64,000 nt of DNA from Streptomyces yangpuensis (GTDB lineage: Bacteria > Actinomycetota > Actinomycetes > Streptomycetales > Streptomycetaceae), in NCBI RefSeq assembly GCF_001005295.1, contig NZ_LBMK01000002.1, forward strand, positions 1,803,196 through 1,867,195, in the 5' to 3' direction. Below, piece after piece: positions 1-7,520 of the stretch. Made by a program: the position numbers and the translations under genes. Within the stretch, counting starts at the first letter, position 1; every line of letters begins with the position of its first letter. Under the pieces are notes generated by a model. The model was not told the origin of the DNA and searched no databases. It saw only the letters and a program-made list of their open reading frames with translations.

Positions 1-413
1 GGGGGGGGGGCAGGGGCGAACTGATGGATGGCCAGGACCGTCAGTAGGCGACGGGCGACGGGCGACGGGCGACCGTGCCTTGCCCGCCACGGGACGACAG
101 GCCGGCCAGTAGATCCCGGCCATTGACGATCGGGCGGACTTCCAGGCCGCCCTTGCCGGGCGGCGGACAGACGATGCTCAGGCGAAGAAGGTCCGACCCG
201 GCAGTAGGCCGGTGGCGCCATCTGCGGTACGAGCAACTGGGCCTTTTGTGCAGCAGGTGGCAGGAGATCCGGCGCGGCCACCACGCCGGGGACAAGGATG
301 CGACGGTGGGGACCACGCCTTCCGGCTCCCGGAACGGGCGGAGCCTCGCAGGTCCTCGCTGTCAGACCCCGCCTGTAGCGTCGGTCTTCTGACACGACGT
401 GAGGAGTGGGTGG
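1..413. other. Gene-poor start of window with G10 tract and 7-bp tandem repeat
   Basis: I see no confident gene here. The window begins with ten consecutive G bases. Four tandem copies of a GGCGACG-like 7-mer lie at 47-74. A minus-strand reading frame at about 41-316 contains a short plausible stretch (GLEVRPIVNGRDLLAG) that resembles the start of some Streptomyces hypothetical proteins, but it has no convincing start or continuation and could be a gene remnant. The last 20 bases hold the ribosome binding site of the next gene. Confidence 0.4.
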
Positions 414-2903
414 GTGGGGATCAACGAGTCGGCCGCGGTGGCAGCCGCGTACCGCCTGGCGGACCGGTCGACGGCCGTCGGCCTGGTCCGGAGCCTGCGT
501 GCCGAGACGCGCGAGCTCCTGGTCTGCGGTTGCCGTCGGCCGCAGCGGCTGGTGGAGGCGGTGATCGCCTCCGGCGACCGTGAGTTGCAGGTGGCGCTGG
601 CGCGTAATGCCGGCCTCTGCACACCCCGGCAGCGCCTGCGGCTGGCGCGGCTGGGCGTCCCCGATGTCGGCCGCGCCCTGTACGTGGCCGAGCGCTGGTC
701 CCGTACCGGCTGCCGCGACGAGATACGGGCCGCCGTACTGGCGGCGGCCGATCCGGAGGACCCGGCCTGGCGGGCGCCGGGCGGACTGGTCGCCATGCTG
801 CTCGGCGAGACCCACCCCACGGAACTCGCCGCGGCGATCCGCGCCCCGTTCCCCGACCTGGCGCTGCACGCCCTGCGCCACTGTGGCCGTGACCTGCCAC
901 TCCCGATACTGCTCCGGGCGGCTCGGACCCTCCACGCGCACGGCGGGCCGGAGCGGCTGACGGCGCTCGCCGAGCTCGTCGACGAGGAGGGCGGGCTCGG
1001 CCACCCCGGGCTCGCCGCCCTCCTGCGCCGCGCCGCTGACGGCGACGTCGAATCCGGGGCCCGTGGCGGTGACGGCTCCGTGGCTTCGCTCCTTGCCGGG
1101 GATCCCTCGCCCACGGACGAGCTTCTCTGCGCCGTCCGCCTGCACGGGGGAAGGGAGATGACCGCCGATGTGCCGCCGGACTGGGAAGGCGTTCGCTCCG
1201 AGCACGCCAGGCACCCCTTCACCGCCGGCGATCTCACGCACCTGAACCGGTGGCCCGGCTGTCCGCCGGACCTGGCCGTCGAGGGCCTGCGGAGGGATCC
1301 CCGTACGGCGCTCGTCCAGGGGGCGGGTCCGCTGCCGCTGTCCGCGCTGACCGGGCCCGCGGCCGAGCCCGCGCGGTCCTACGTACCTCGTGTCCTGGAG
1401 CGGGGCCTGCGTGAGGGCTGGCTGTCGGCGGAACGGCTGTTCACCGAGGTGACCCCTGCCGCCGATGTCATCGGCTGTCTGCCGCAGGGCGACGAGCTCG
1501 TGGGCAAGGCGGTGCGGGAGCTCACGGCTCCACTGGGGGACGAGCCAGCCGCCTGGCTCGCCCTCTACCGGCGGATCAACCGCTTCGAGGGGACGGCCAC
1601 GGAGCTTGTCGCAGCGGCCCGTGCGGACGCCGCCGGGCGCCGCGGCCCCGCCCCGTCGTGGCCGCGGGCCACCGGCCCGGCCTTCCCCTGCCGGGAACCC
1701 GAGGGGGCGCGTGCCCTCTTCCAGCGGCTGTTCGCGTATGCGCAGGAGGATGTCCAGGAGGCCCTGGTGCCCCACCTCGACCTCCGGGCGGTCCAGCACC
1801 TGCTCGTCTTCGGCACACCCTCCCCGCGCCTGCGCGAGCGGATCACCGCCGTCCATGGCAGGGCCGCACAGGTGGCCCATGCCTCCCGCTGGGACCTGCC
1901 CGGCGAGATCGTCGAGGAACTCCTGGACCTCGACGACCCGGAGGTGAACGAGAAGCTCTACCTCTACGGGGCGATAGCCCGGGAGGAGCGCGAGCGGATC
2001 CTGGCCGGCCGGGGCCGGGGCGGCGGCTCCGTGCCCGTCACCGACGGGCTCCTCGGCGCACTCACCTGGATCGACCTGCGACACCACCGGGCGTGGGTGA
2101 GCGCCGGCCTGCTCTCCGGCGACCCCCGGGTGCTCAGGGTGGTGCTGGGCCGGATCAGGACCCACACGGAAGCCGGCCGCCTGCGCGTGCTGGTCCGGCT
2201 CTGGGAGCGGCACGGCCGGGAAGCGGTCGGCTCGCTGTTGGCGGAGGAGGACTTCCCCGGCCGCACCGGCGGAGCCCGGCACCCGCTGCCCGCCGCCACT
2301 CACAAGAACGTGGCAAAGGCCCTGGCCTCGCCCGACGGACTCGCCTTCCTCCGCGGCCGGCTGGCCGCCGAGGAGGATCCCGTACGCGTGGTCGCACTGC
2401 TGCGCCGCACCGCCGCCGGACCCGTCGCCGAGCGGGTACGCCACCTCGCGGAGGAGGGCACCGCCCTGCCCTGGCCGCAACTCCTGGAGGCACACGCTGC
2501 CGATCCCCTGCCCGTGCACCTGCTGCGGGCCCTCGCCCAACAGCCCGACTGCCCGCAGTCGCTGCTGCTGGCGGCGCTCGGCGCCGGGCCGGTACGCCGC
2601 CTCGACGACGCGCCGTGGCTGGTGCCGGCGATCGAGGCGGGCCGCCTCACCCCGGACGACATCTTCCGGCACTGCGGACCGGCCGCCGAGGCCGTGTCCC
2701 TCCTCGCCGGAGTCCACAGTCACTGGTCCACCGCCGAGGCCGCCTCGTGGGGCCCGCTGCTGCGCGAGGCCCGCGCCCTCACCCGGTCCCACCTCGGCAC
2801 CTCCCAGGAGGCCTGGACCCGAGCAGCCCGTCTCCTCCCGGCCTTCCCCGGCTCCCTCCGCGCCCTGTTCACTGCGGCAGCCACCGACTCGACCCCCGAC
2901 TGA
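414..2903 (+). CDS. Large helical-repeat hypothetical protein
   Basis: This encodes about 829 residues with no catalytic motif I recognise. The composition (many Leu, Ala and Arg in short amphipathic helices, with recurring 'LVEAVIASGDRELQVALARN'-like units) suggests an alpha-solenoid of HEAT-like or leucine-rich-variant repeats, possibly a scaffold. There is no signal peptide or membrane segment. The in-frame GTG at 399 is an alternative start, but GAGGAG at 401-406 sits about 7 nt before the GTG at 414, so I chose 414. It stands alone; the next gene is convergent. The coding call is secure and the function unknown. Confidence 0.85.
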   Translation: MGINESAAVAAAYRLADRSTAVGLVRSLRAETRELLVCGCRRPQRLVEAVIASGDRELQVALARNAGLCTPRQRLRLARLGVPDVGRALYVAERWSRTGCRDEIRAAVLAAADPEDPAWRAPGGLVAMLLGETHPTELAAAIRAPFPDLALHALRHCGRDLPLPILLRAARTLHAHGGPERLTALAELVDEEGGLGHPGLAALLRRAADGDVESGARGGDGSVASLLAGDPSPTDELLCAVRLHGGREMTADVPPDWEGVRSEHARHPFTAGDLTHLNRWPGCPPDLAVEGLRRDPRTALVQGAGPLPLSALTGPAAEPARSYVPRVLERGLREGWLSAERLFTEVTPAADVIGCLPQGDELVGKAVRELTAPLGDEPAAWLALYRRINRFEGTATELVAAARADAAGRRGPAPSWPRATGPAFPCREPEGARALFQRLFAYAQEDVQEALVPHLDLRAVQHLLVFGTPSPRLRERITAVHGRAAQVAHASRWDLPGEIVEELLDLDDPEVNEKLYLYGAIAREERERILAGRGRGGGSVPVTDGLLGALTWIDLRHHRAWVSAGLLSGDPRVLRVVLGRIRTHTEAGRLRVLVRLWERHGREAVGSLLAEEDFPGRTGGARHPLPAATHKNVAKALASPDGLAFLRGRLAAEEDPVRVVALLRRTAAGPVAERVRHLAEEGTALPWPQLLEAHAADPLPVHLLRALAQQPDCPQSLLLAALGAGPVRRLDDAPWLVPAIEAGRLTPDDIFRHCGPAAEAVSLLAGVHSHWSTAEAASWGPLLREARALTRSHLGTSQEAWTRAARLLPAFPGSLRALFTAAATDSTPD

Positions 2904-2949
2904 GACGCGGGTGGTCGGTCGGCGGGGCCGGAGGACGGCCGGGGCGCGT

Positions 2950-3204
2950 TCAGCAGGGGCCGGGGAGCGGGCCGGGCGTGCGCAGTATGCGCAATGCGGC
3001 CCGCGCCGCGGCCCCTTGCCCCGTACGTGCCAGTGCCTCCAGGGCGTAGAGGTCGGCCCAGCCGCGCCGGAACTCGTCATCGCGCGGAAGGGCCTCCAGG
3101 GCTCGTATGTTCTCACCCAGTGCCCGTACCAACCGTTCGGCGAACTCGGAATGACCGGTGTCGTGCCCGGCCCGCCGCAGTGCGTCGATCTCCTTCCGGC
3201 TCAT
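2950..3204 (-). CDS. Small hypothetical protein
   Basis: An 84-residue, highly charged, probably helical soluble protein starting MSRKEIDALRRAGHDT. No domain is recognised. Its ATG lies 16 nt downstream of the VOC gene stop on the same strand, so the two are probably co-transcribed. The internal 'EFRRGWADLYALEALARTGQ' stretch reads like a real helical protein rather than a shadow of the opposite strand. There is no obvious Shine-Dalgarno sequence. Confidence 0.6.
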   Translation of the reverse strand: MSRKEIDALRRAGHDTGHSEFAERLVRALGENIRALEALPRDDEFRRGWADLYALEALARTGQGAAARAALRILRTPGPLPGPC

Positions 3205-3220
3205 CGGCCCATGGGCGACG

Positions 3221-3652
3221 TCAGCGCTCGCTCAGGTCGGAGGGGGCCTCCTGGACCACCCAGCTGTTGCCGTCCGGGTCGTTGAAGGACAGGAAGGAGT
3301 TCCAGGTGCCGCCCTTGCCGTCCTCCCAGCCCGTCTCGCCGACGTGGCGGACGGGGGAGACGACCACGCCGCGCCCGGTCAGGGCCGCGTGGGCGGCGTC
3401 GATGTCGGTGACGCAGATCTGCAGTCCGTGCAGGGTGCCCGGTGCCATGACCTTCGTGTCGGGCGGTGTGGGCATGCCCTGGAGCAGGGCGATGGAGCAC
3501 CGGGAGCCGGGCGGCGTCAGCTGGATGACGCGCACCCCGGGGGCGACCTCGTCGTCGAGGTCGACGGTGAAGCCGATCTTCTTGGCGTAGAACTCCTTCG
3601 CACGGTCCATGTCGGTGACGGGGACGGGCACGACTTCGATGGTCCAGTTCAC
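3221..3652 (-). CDS. VOC family (glyoxalase/bleomycin-resistance fold) protein
   Basis: A 143-residue single VOC module. The N-terminal 'VPVTDMDRAKEFYAKKIGF' and C-terminal 'FNDPDGNSWVVQEA' are the usual first and last beta-alpha elements of glyoxalase-like proteins. The frame is open further upstream to 3706, but the GTG at 3652 is preceded by GAGGAG at good spacing and gives the normal family N-terminus, so I prefer it. The substrate cannot be inferred. Such stand-alone proteins range from lyases and dioxygenases to antibiotic-binding proteins. Confidence 0.85.
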   Translation of the reverse strand: MNWTIEVVPVPVTDMDRAKEFYAKKIGFTVDLDDEVAPGVRVIQLTPPGSRCSIALLQGMPTPPDTKVMAPGTLHGLQICVTDIDAAHAALTGRGVVVSPVRHVGETGWEDGKGGTWNSFLSFNDPDGNSWVVQEAPSDLSER

Positions 3653-3863
3653 GGGGTGTCTCCTCGGAGACGTCGACGGGTTCGGTGGGTGCCTGCGGCG
3701 GTCCACGGTTGCCGATGGCGGTCCGGTCGCGCACGCCGAAACGCCCGTAGGGGCCTGACAGGATTGTCCCGTGAACCCCTGTTCGAGAGGTTGGGCAGGG
3801 CGGTCTCGCTCACGCCGTGGCGAGCACCCCCGTGGTTCGCCACGGCGTGTGCGAGGCCGCCCT

Positions 3864-3898
3864 GGTGCGGTGCGGTGCGGTGCGGTGCGGTGCGGTGC
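3864..3898. repeat. (GGTGC)7 microsatellite
   Basis: Seven perfect tandem copies of the pentamer GGTGC, followed by degenerate copies up to about 3920. It lies just past the 3' end of the TetR-family gene. A second tract of the same pentamer sits immediately upstream of that gene at 4591-4620, so the two tracts bracket the regulator. Confidence 0.95.
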
Positions 3899-3922
3899 TG
3901 AGCAGTGCGGTGCGCGGTGCGG

Positions 3923-4564
3923 TCAGTCGGTGGGGGAGCCGTACGACAGCGGTGTGCCCATGGGGCGGAACCGGTCCATCCGGTCCGCGGGGACGATACT
4001 GGGGAGGAGGAAACTCCACAGGTCCGCGACGCGGGTGTGGAGGTCCTGGCGGCGCGTGCGGACGTGCGAGGTGACCTGGATCCCCGTGAACGCTCCGACG
4101 AGGAGCGCCGAGAGGGCGTTGACGTCCAGCGCGGGGTGGAGGTCACCGGCCTGCTGAGCCGGGATCAGGCAGGCACGGCAGGTGTCGATCCAGGCGTCGT
4201 AGGGGGTCGGGTCGGGGTGGGTGAAGGAGCCGAACTCGATGACCAGGCGGATGCCGGCGCGGATACGGACATTGGTGCGCAGCCCGTGTGCCATCTGGTG
4301 TGTCAGGTCGATGACGGTCTGCAGCCCCGGGTTCTCGACCGCCGGAAGGTGGTCCGAGACCTGGAACTGCTCCTCCATCAGTGTGCGGGCGAGCGCCTGC
4401 TTGGACGGGAAGTGGAAGTAGAGGGCTCCCTTGGTGACTCCGGCGTGCTTGACGACGTCACTGAGGCTGGTGCCCTCGAACCCGCAGTCGTCGAACGCGA
4501 TGGCGGCGCCGTCGAGGATGGACTGACGGGTGATCTCAGCCCGTTCCTGTCTGGCCCTCGCCAC
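3923..4564 (-). CDS. TetR-family regulator, gamma-butyrolactone-receptor-like
   Basis: A 213-residue TetR-type repressor. The N-terminal helix-turn-helix spans about residues 8-55 (QERAEITRQSILDGAAIAF, then GVTKGALYFHFPSKQALA). The latter motif and the overall length match the ArpA/ScbR group of Streptomyces gamma-butyrolactone receptors, which bind autoregulatory elements and control antibiotic production. No butyrolactone synthase (AfsA type) is visible nearby, so it could be a pseudo-receptor or an orphan. A quasi-palindromic AT-rich site lies about 100 bp upstream. The GGTGC microsatellite upstream falls between that site and the ATG. Confidence 0.88.
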   Translation of the reverse strand: MARARQERAEITRQSILDGAAIAFDDCGFEGTSLSDVVKHAGVTKGALYFHFPSKQALARTLMEEQFQVSDHLPAVENPGLQTVIDLTHQMAHGLRTNVRIRAGIRLVIEFGSFTHPDPTPYDAWIDTCRACLIPAQQAGDLHPALDVNALSALLVGAFTGIQVTSHVRTRRQDLHTRVADLWSFLLPSIVPADRMDRFRPMGTPLSYGSPTD

Positions 4565-4590
4565 GTGGTCGTCCTTCCCGGGTCACTGCT

Positions 4591-4620
4591 GGTGCGGTGC
4601 GGTGCGGTGCGGTGCGGTGT
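4591..4620. repeat. (GGTGC)5 plus GGTGT microsatellite
   Basis: Five perfect GGTGC copies and one variant in the 5' untranslated region of the TetR-family gene, 27 nt before its ATG. The same unit as the tract at 3864-3898. Copy-number change here could alter leader length or structure. Confidence 0.95.
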
Positions 4621-4661
4621 CCTCTGCGGTGTGTCGTCAATGTAATCGGGTGACCTGAAAG

Positions 4662-4684
4662 AAAACCAGTCGACAGGTACTTTT
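4662..4684. promoter_or_regulatory. Quasi-palindromic, ARE-like operator candidate
   Basis: An unusually AT-rich stretch contains a palindromic core (CCAGTCGACAGG, one mismatch) flanked by AAAA on the left and ACTTTT on the right. Its position upstream of a GBL-receptor-like gene and its A/T-rich flanks resemble autoregulatory elements of ScbR-type repressors, although it does not match a consensus I could score. It is probably the promoter/operator of the TetR gene. Confidence 0.35.
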
Positions 4685-4839
4685 GTATGAGAATGGGGAG
4701 GCGTTCGTGCTGTTGTGGTGCTCTTTGTGCGGTTGTCGCATGGTGGGCTGCTGCTCTGTGAGGCACGAACGGCGGTCGCAGCGAAGTGAGTTGAGGGGGC
4801 GGTAGGCCGGGTGCTCGTCAGCCTGCCGTACCTGCACGG

Positions 4840-5013
4840 CCCGAGCTCGAACATTGCCCGCTGCCCGGGGGCCACGCCCGCGTGCTCTGGACCCTGCCGG
4901 TGACGAGCGCGGAGATCGAGTTCCGCCGGAACCACGGGCACGAGGCGCTGGAGCGGCTGTTCGGCGAAGCGGGGATCGCGCCCACGGATCCGTACCGGGC
5001 CTCCGGTGTATGA
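4840..5013 (+). pseudogene. C-terminal remnant of a SUFU-domain gene
   Basis: In the frame ending at the TGA at 5011-5013, about 55 codons read as a coherent protein tail (PGGHARVLWTLPVTSAEIEF, then RRNHGHEALERLFGEAGI). This matches the C-terminal part of bacterial 'suppressor of fused' domain proteins, where a hydrophobic LLP(I/V)T segment is followed by acidic ERxF and G-xEALExLF motifs. Nothing upstream of about 4840 continues the domain and there is no start codon of normal context. SUFU proteins act as immunity proteins in some polymorphic toxin systems. It ends 19 bp from the convergent response-regulator stop. Confidence 0.6.
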
Positions 5014-5032
5014 GTTCCGCGGCCGGGGCCGG

Positions 5033-5689
5033 TCAGGGTTCGATCAGCCCGACGCGTATGGCGTAGCGGGTGAGTTCCAGCCGGTCGCGCAGGCCGAGCT
5101 TCTGCAACAGGTTGGCGCGGTGGCGTTCCACCGTCTTGGCGCTGATCACGAGGAGGTCGCCGATCTCCTTCGAGGTGTGCCCCTCGGCGACCAGCTTGAG
5201 GATCTCCTCCTCTCTTTCGGTGATGGGCCGCGCCGGGAGGTCCCCACCGGTGCGGGCGCGGTCGAGGTAGGTGCGGATCAGGGTCGTCTCGGCGCCGGGG
5301 TAGATGAACGGCTCGTCGCGCAACGCCGCCCGGCACGCCTCGACGAGATCGCGGTCGGCGACGGACTTCGGTACGTAGCCGCTGGCGCCGGCCCTGAGGG
5401 CCTCGAAGAAGTACTGCTCGTTGTCGTACATGGTCAGCATCAGGATCCGCAGCCCCGGCCGCAGCCGGGACAGCTCGCGGGCGGCCTGCAGCCCCGTCTG
5501 GCGGGGCATCGCGATGTCCAGGATGGCCAGGTCCAGGCCCGGGTCCTCGCGGGCACGCAGTACGGCGTCCGCACCGTCGTCGGCCTCGGCGACGACGGCC
5601 AGGTCCGGCTCCGCGTCGAGGATGAGCCGCACGCCGCTACGGACGAGGGCGTGGTCGTCGGCGAGCAGGATGCGAGCCGGTGCGGTCAT
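5033..5689 (-). CDS. NarL/LuxR-family response regulator
   Basis: A 218-residue two-component response regulator. The receiver domain spans residues 5-120, with acidic pocket D11-D12, phospho-acceptor D58 in 'LAILDIAMPRQ' and K108 in 'GYVPKS'. A C-terminal LuxR-type helix-turn-helix (ITEREEEILKLVAEGHTSKE) is followed by the recognition helix 'ISAKTVERHRANLLQKLG'. Its ATG overlaps the TGA of the upstream histidine kinase (ATGA), so the pair is translationally coupled and the kinase is its obvious partner. Targets are unknown; the antiporter genes next to the kinase promoter are candidates by position. Confidence 0.95.
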   Translation of the reverse strand: MTAPARILLADDHALVRSGVRLILDAEPDLAVVAEADDGADAVLRAREDPGLDLAILDIAMPRQTGLQAARELSRLRPGLRILMLTMYDNEQYFFEALRAGASGYVPKSVADRDLVEACRAALRDEPFIYPGAETTLIRTYLDRARTGGDLPARPITEREEEILKLVAEGHTSKEIGDLLVISAKTVERHRANLLQKLGLRDRLELTRYAIRVGLIEP

Positions 5690-6645
5690 GAGCTGGATCC
5701 CCCGTGTCGGAGTGCAGTGACGTTCAGGCGCACATCGGTGCCGCTGCTCGGCCCGGCCCCGACGAAGAGCTCGGCACCGATCAGCAGGGCGCGTTCGCGC
5801 ATCCCCCGGATCCCCGCGCCCTCCGGCGCGCCGCCGAGCCCGCGGCCGTTGTCGCGGACCAGCAGCGCCGTGCCGCCGCCCGGCACCGGCCGCAGGTGGA
5901 TCTCCACACGGGTGGCCCCCGAGTGGCGGGCGGCGTTGGTCAGCCCCTCCTGCGCGACGCGGTACAGCACGAGCTCCGTGGCCGGGTCCAGGGCCGGCAG
6001 CCCCGGAGTGATGAGGGCGCTGACGCTCAGCCGGGGCGTGGTGAACTCGGCGGCCAGCGAGCGCAGGGCACTGTGCAGACCCAGCTCCTCCAGGACCCCC
6101 GGGCGCAGCCGGCGCGCGATGCGCCGGATCTCGTCCAGGCTGGTCCGGGTGGTCTCCTGCGCCTGGTGGAGATCGGCGCGCACCGGCTCGGGGATCCGGT
6201 CGGCGGCGTGTTTGATCTGGAGGAGTACCGCCGTCAGGGTCTGCCCGACCTCGTCGTGGAGTTCCTGCGCGATGCGCTGGCGTTCGTCCTCGAGCGCGGA
6301 CAGGACCCGTCCGGTGCTGGTGGCCCGTTCCGCTTCGAGCCGGTCCAGCATCGTGTTGAACGTCCCGGTCAGCTCGGCGATCTCCCCCTGTCCGGTGACC
6401 TGAAGCCTGGCGCCCGGCTTGAGGAGGTCGACCGTCGCCATCGCCCGGCTCAGCCGCCCGAGCGGGGCCAGCCCGATCCGCAGCAGCACCGCGTTCGCGA
6501 TGAGCATCGCGACCAGCCCGGCGACCAGCACGATCGCCTCGCCGAACAGCACCGGGGTCGACACGGTGACCGGACCGAACAGCAGCAGGACCGCGACGAC
6601 GAGCACGGCGGCGTTCAACAGGAAGATCCGCCAGTACAACGACAT
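5686..6645 (-). CDS. NarL-type sensor histidine kinase
   Basis: A 319-residue membrane sensor kinase of the HisKA_3 group. Two transmembrane helices (about 7-27 and 32-55) with almost no extracytoplasmic loop are followed by a HAMP linker (about 56-105). The phosphorylation box ERQRIAQELHDEVGQ carries H130, and a HATPase domain contains NAARHSGA and DNGRG. The frame is open much further upstream, but ATG 6645 is preceded by AAAGGGG at 8 nt and starts exactly before the first helix. The tiny sensor loop suggests intramembrane sensing. It is paired with the response regulator by a 4-bp overlap. Confidence 0.93.
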   Translation of the reverse strand: MSLYWRIFLLNAAVLVVAVLLLFGPVTVSTPVLFGEAIVLVAGLVAMLIANAVLLRIGLAPLGRLSRAMATVDLLKPGARLQVTGQGEIAELTGTFNTMLDRLEAERATSTGRVLSALEDERQRIAQELHDEVGQTLTAVLLQIKHAADRIPEPVRADLHQAQETTRTSLDEIRRIARRLRPGVLEELGLHSALRSLAAEFTTPRLSVSALITPGLPALDPATELVLYRVAQEGLTNAARHSGATRVEIHLRPVPGGGTALLVRDNGRGLGGAPEGAGIRGMRERALLIGAELFVGAGPSSGTDVRLNVTALRHGGSSS

Positions 6646-6873
6646 GGCCACGCCCCTTTCCGGCCTGCTGCCTCCCATCCCCGTCCCATCCCGTCCATGG
6701 TCCCCGAGCCGGGCTGGGTCTGCATACCCTGACCTGCGGCGGAACCCACTTACCCACCTCGATCCTCGCCAGCGGGACGGGCTGCTGTCCATCCGTGCCG
6801 ACACCCATATTCCGGCCATGCGAAACATGGCAGCATGAACCCGGCCGCGCGGATTCCGCATGCTTGGACGGTC

Positions 6874-6963
6874 CGGGTCACCAGGAACACCAGGGCTACC
6901 CGGATTGCTCGGATTGCTCGGATTGGTCGGATCACCTGGATCACTCGGATCATGCCGATCGTC
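6874..6963. repeat. Degenerate 9-bp tandem repeat in the kinase/antiporter intergenic region
   Basis: About ten head-to-tail 9-mers run from 6874 to 6963. The cleanest are CGGATTGCT, CGGATTGCT, CGGATTGGT and CGGATCACC. They lie in the 385-bp region (6646-7030) between the divergent kinase and antiporter-subunit genes, which otherwise holds only the two presumed promoters. Because the unit is 9 bp, all frames translate as tripeptide repeats, which explains the collagen-like and TRI/ARI-like spurious ORFs here. Confidence 0.85.
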
Positions 6964-7030
6964 GGGGCTTCCCGGATCCGCCGCGTGCCGCACCACCGTC
7001 ACAAGGCTCACAACACGAGGGGGATGGGCT

Positions 7031-7516
7031 GTGCCTGCTCCACGGATGCGTACGACGCCACTGCCCGGCATCGGCGTCCAGTACGACCTCACCACCCGCG
7101 AACACCGCAACCTGTCGGTCATCGCGCACCGGGACGGCACCCGCACCGTCAGCCTGTACCGGGCCGACGACCCGGACGCCTGCGCCGAGTCGCTGCATCT
7201 GACGGGAGCCGAGACGGCTTCGCTGATCGACGCGCTGATGCCGGCGCACCACAGCCCGAACCTCCTGCACACCACCGATCTGGGCCTGGTCGCCGAGCGT
7301 GTCGAGCTCTCGGCGCACTCGCACTGGAACGGCCGGGTGCTGGGCGAGACCAGGATGCGCACCGAGACGGGCGTCTCGGTCGTGGCAGTGCTGCGGCGGG
7401 CCGAGGCCCGGCCCTCCCCGGCCCCGGACTTCCGCCTCGCCGGCGGCGACACCCTCATCCTGATCGGCACCCGCGAGGGCGTCGACGCCGCCGCGACGAT
7501 CCTCGACAGGGAGTGA
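7031..7516 (+). CDS. TrkA-C (RCK_C) regulatory subunit of a cation/proton antiporter
   Basis: A 161-residue cytoplasmic protein. The N-terminal part (MRTTPLPGIGVQYDLTTREH) and the C-terminal TrkA-C domain ending 'FRLAGGDTLILIGTREG' match the KhtT/YhaT-like subunits that gate CPA2 antiporters. GTG 7031 has GAGGGGG about 8 nt upstream; ATG 7046 is an alternative start. The frame extends upstream through the 9-bp repeat tract, but those residues are low-complexity and I exclude them. It lies 4 nt before the antiporter gene, clearly as one operon, and probably senses a nucleotide or pH to open the transporter. Confidence 0.9.
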   Translation: MPAPRMRTTPLPGIGVQYDLTTREHRNLSVIAHRDGTRTVSLYRADDPDACAESLHLTGAETASLIDALMPAHHSPNLLHTTDLGLVAERVELSAHSHWNGRVLGETRMRTETGVSVVAVLRRAEARPSPAPDFRLAGGDTLILIGTREGVDAAATILDRE

Positions 7517-7520
7517 TCGC

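Noticed and set aside
1..10. G10 tract as a functional element
   Set aside because: It sits exactly at the window edge and may be an assembly or contig-end artefact.
1658..3049. 463-residue plus-strand ORF overlapping the first large gene
   Set aside because: It is a Pro/Arg/Gly-rich shadow in another frame of the 414-2903 gene, with no domain and no start context.
6874..6963. CRISPR-like array
   Set aside because: Units are 9 bp, head-to-tail without spacers, and there are no cas genes; it is a simple tandem repeat.
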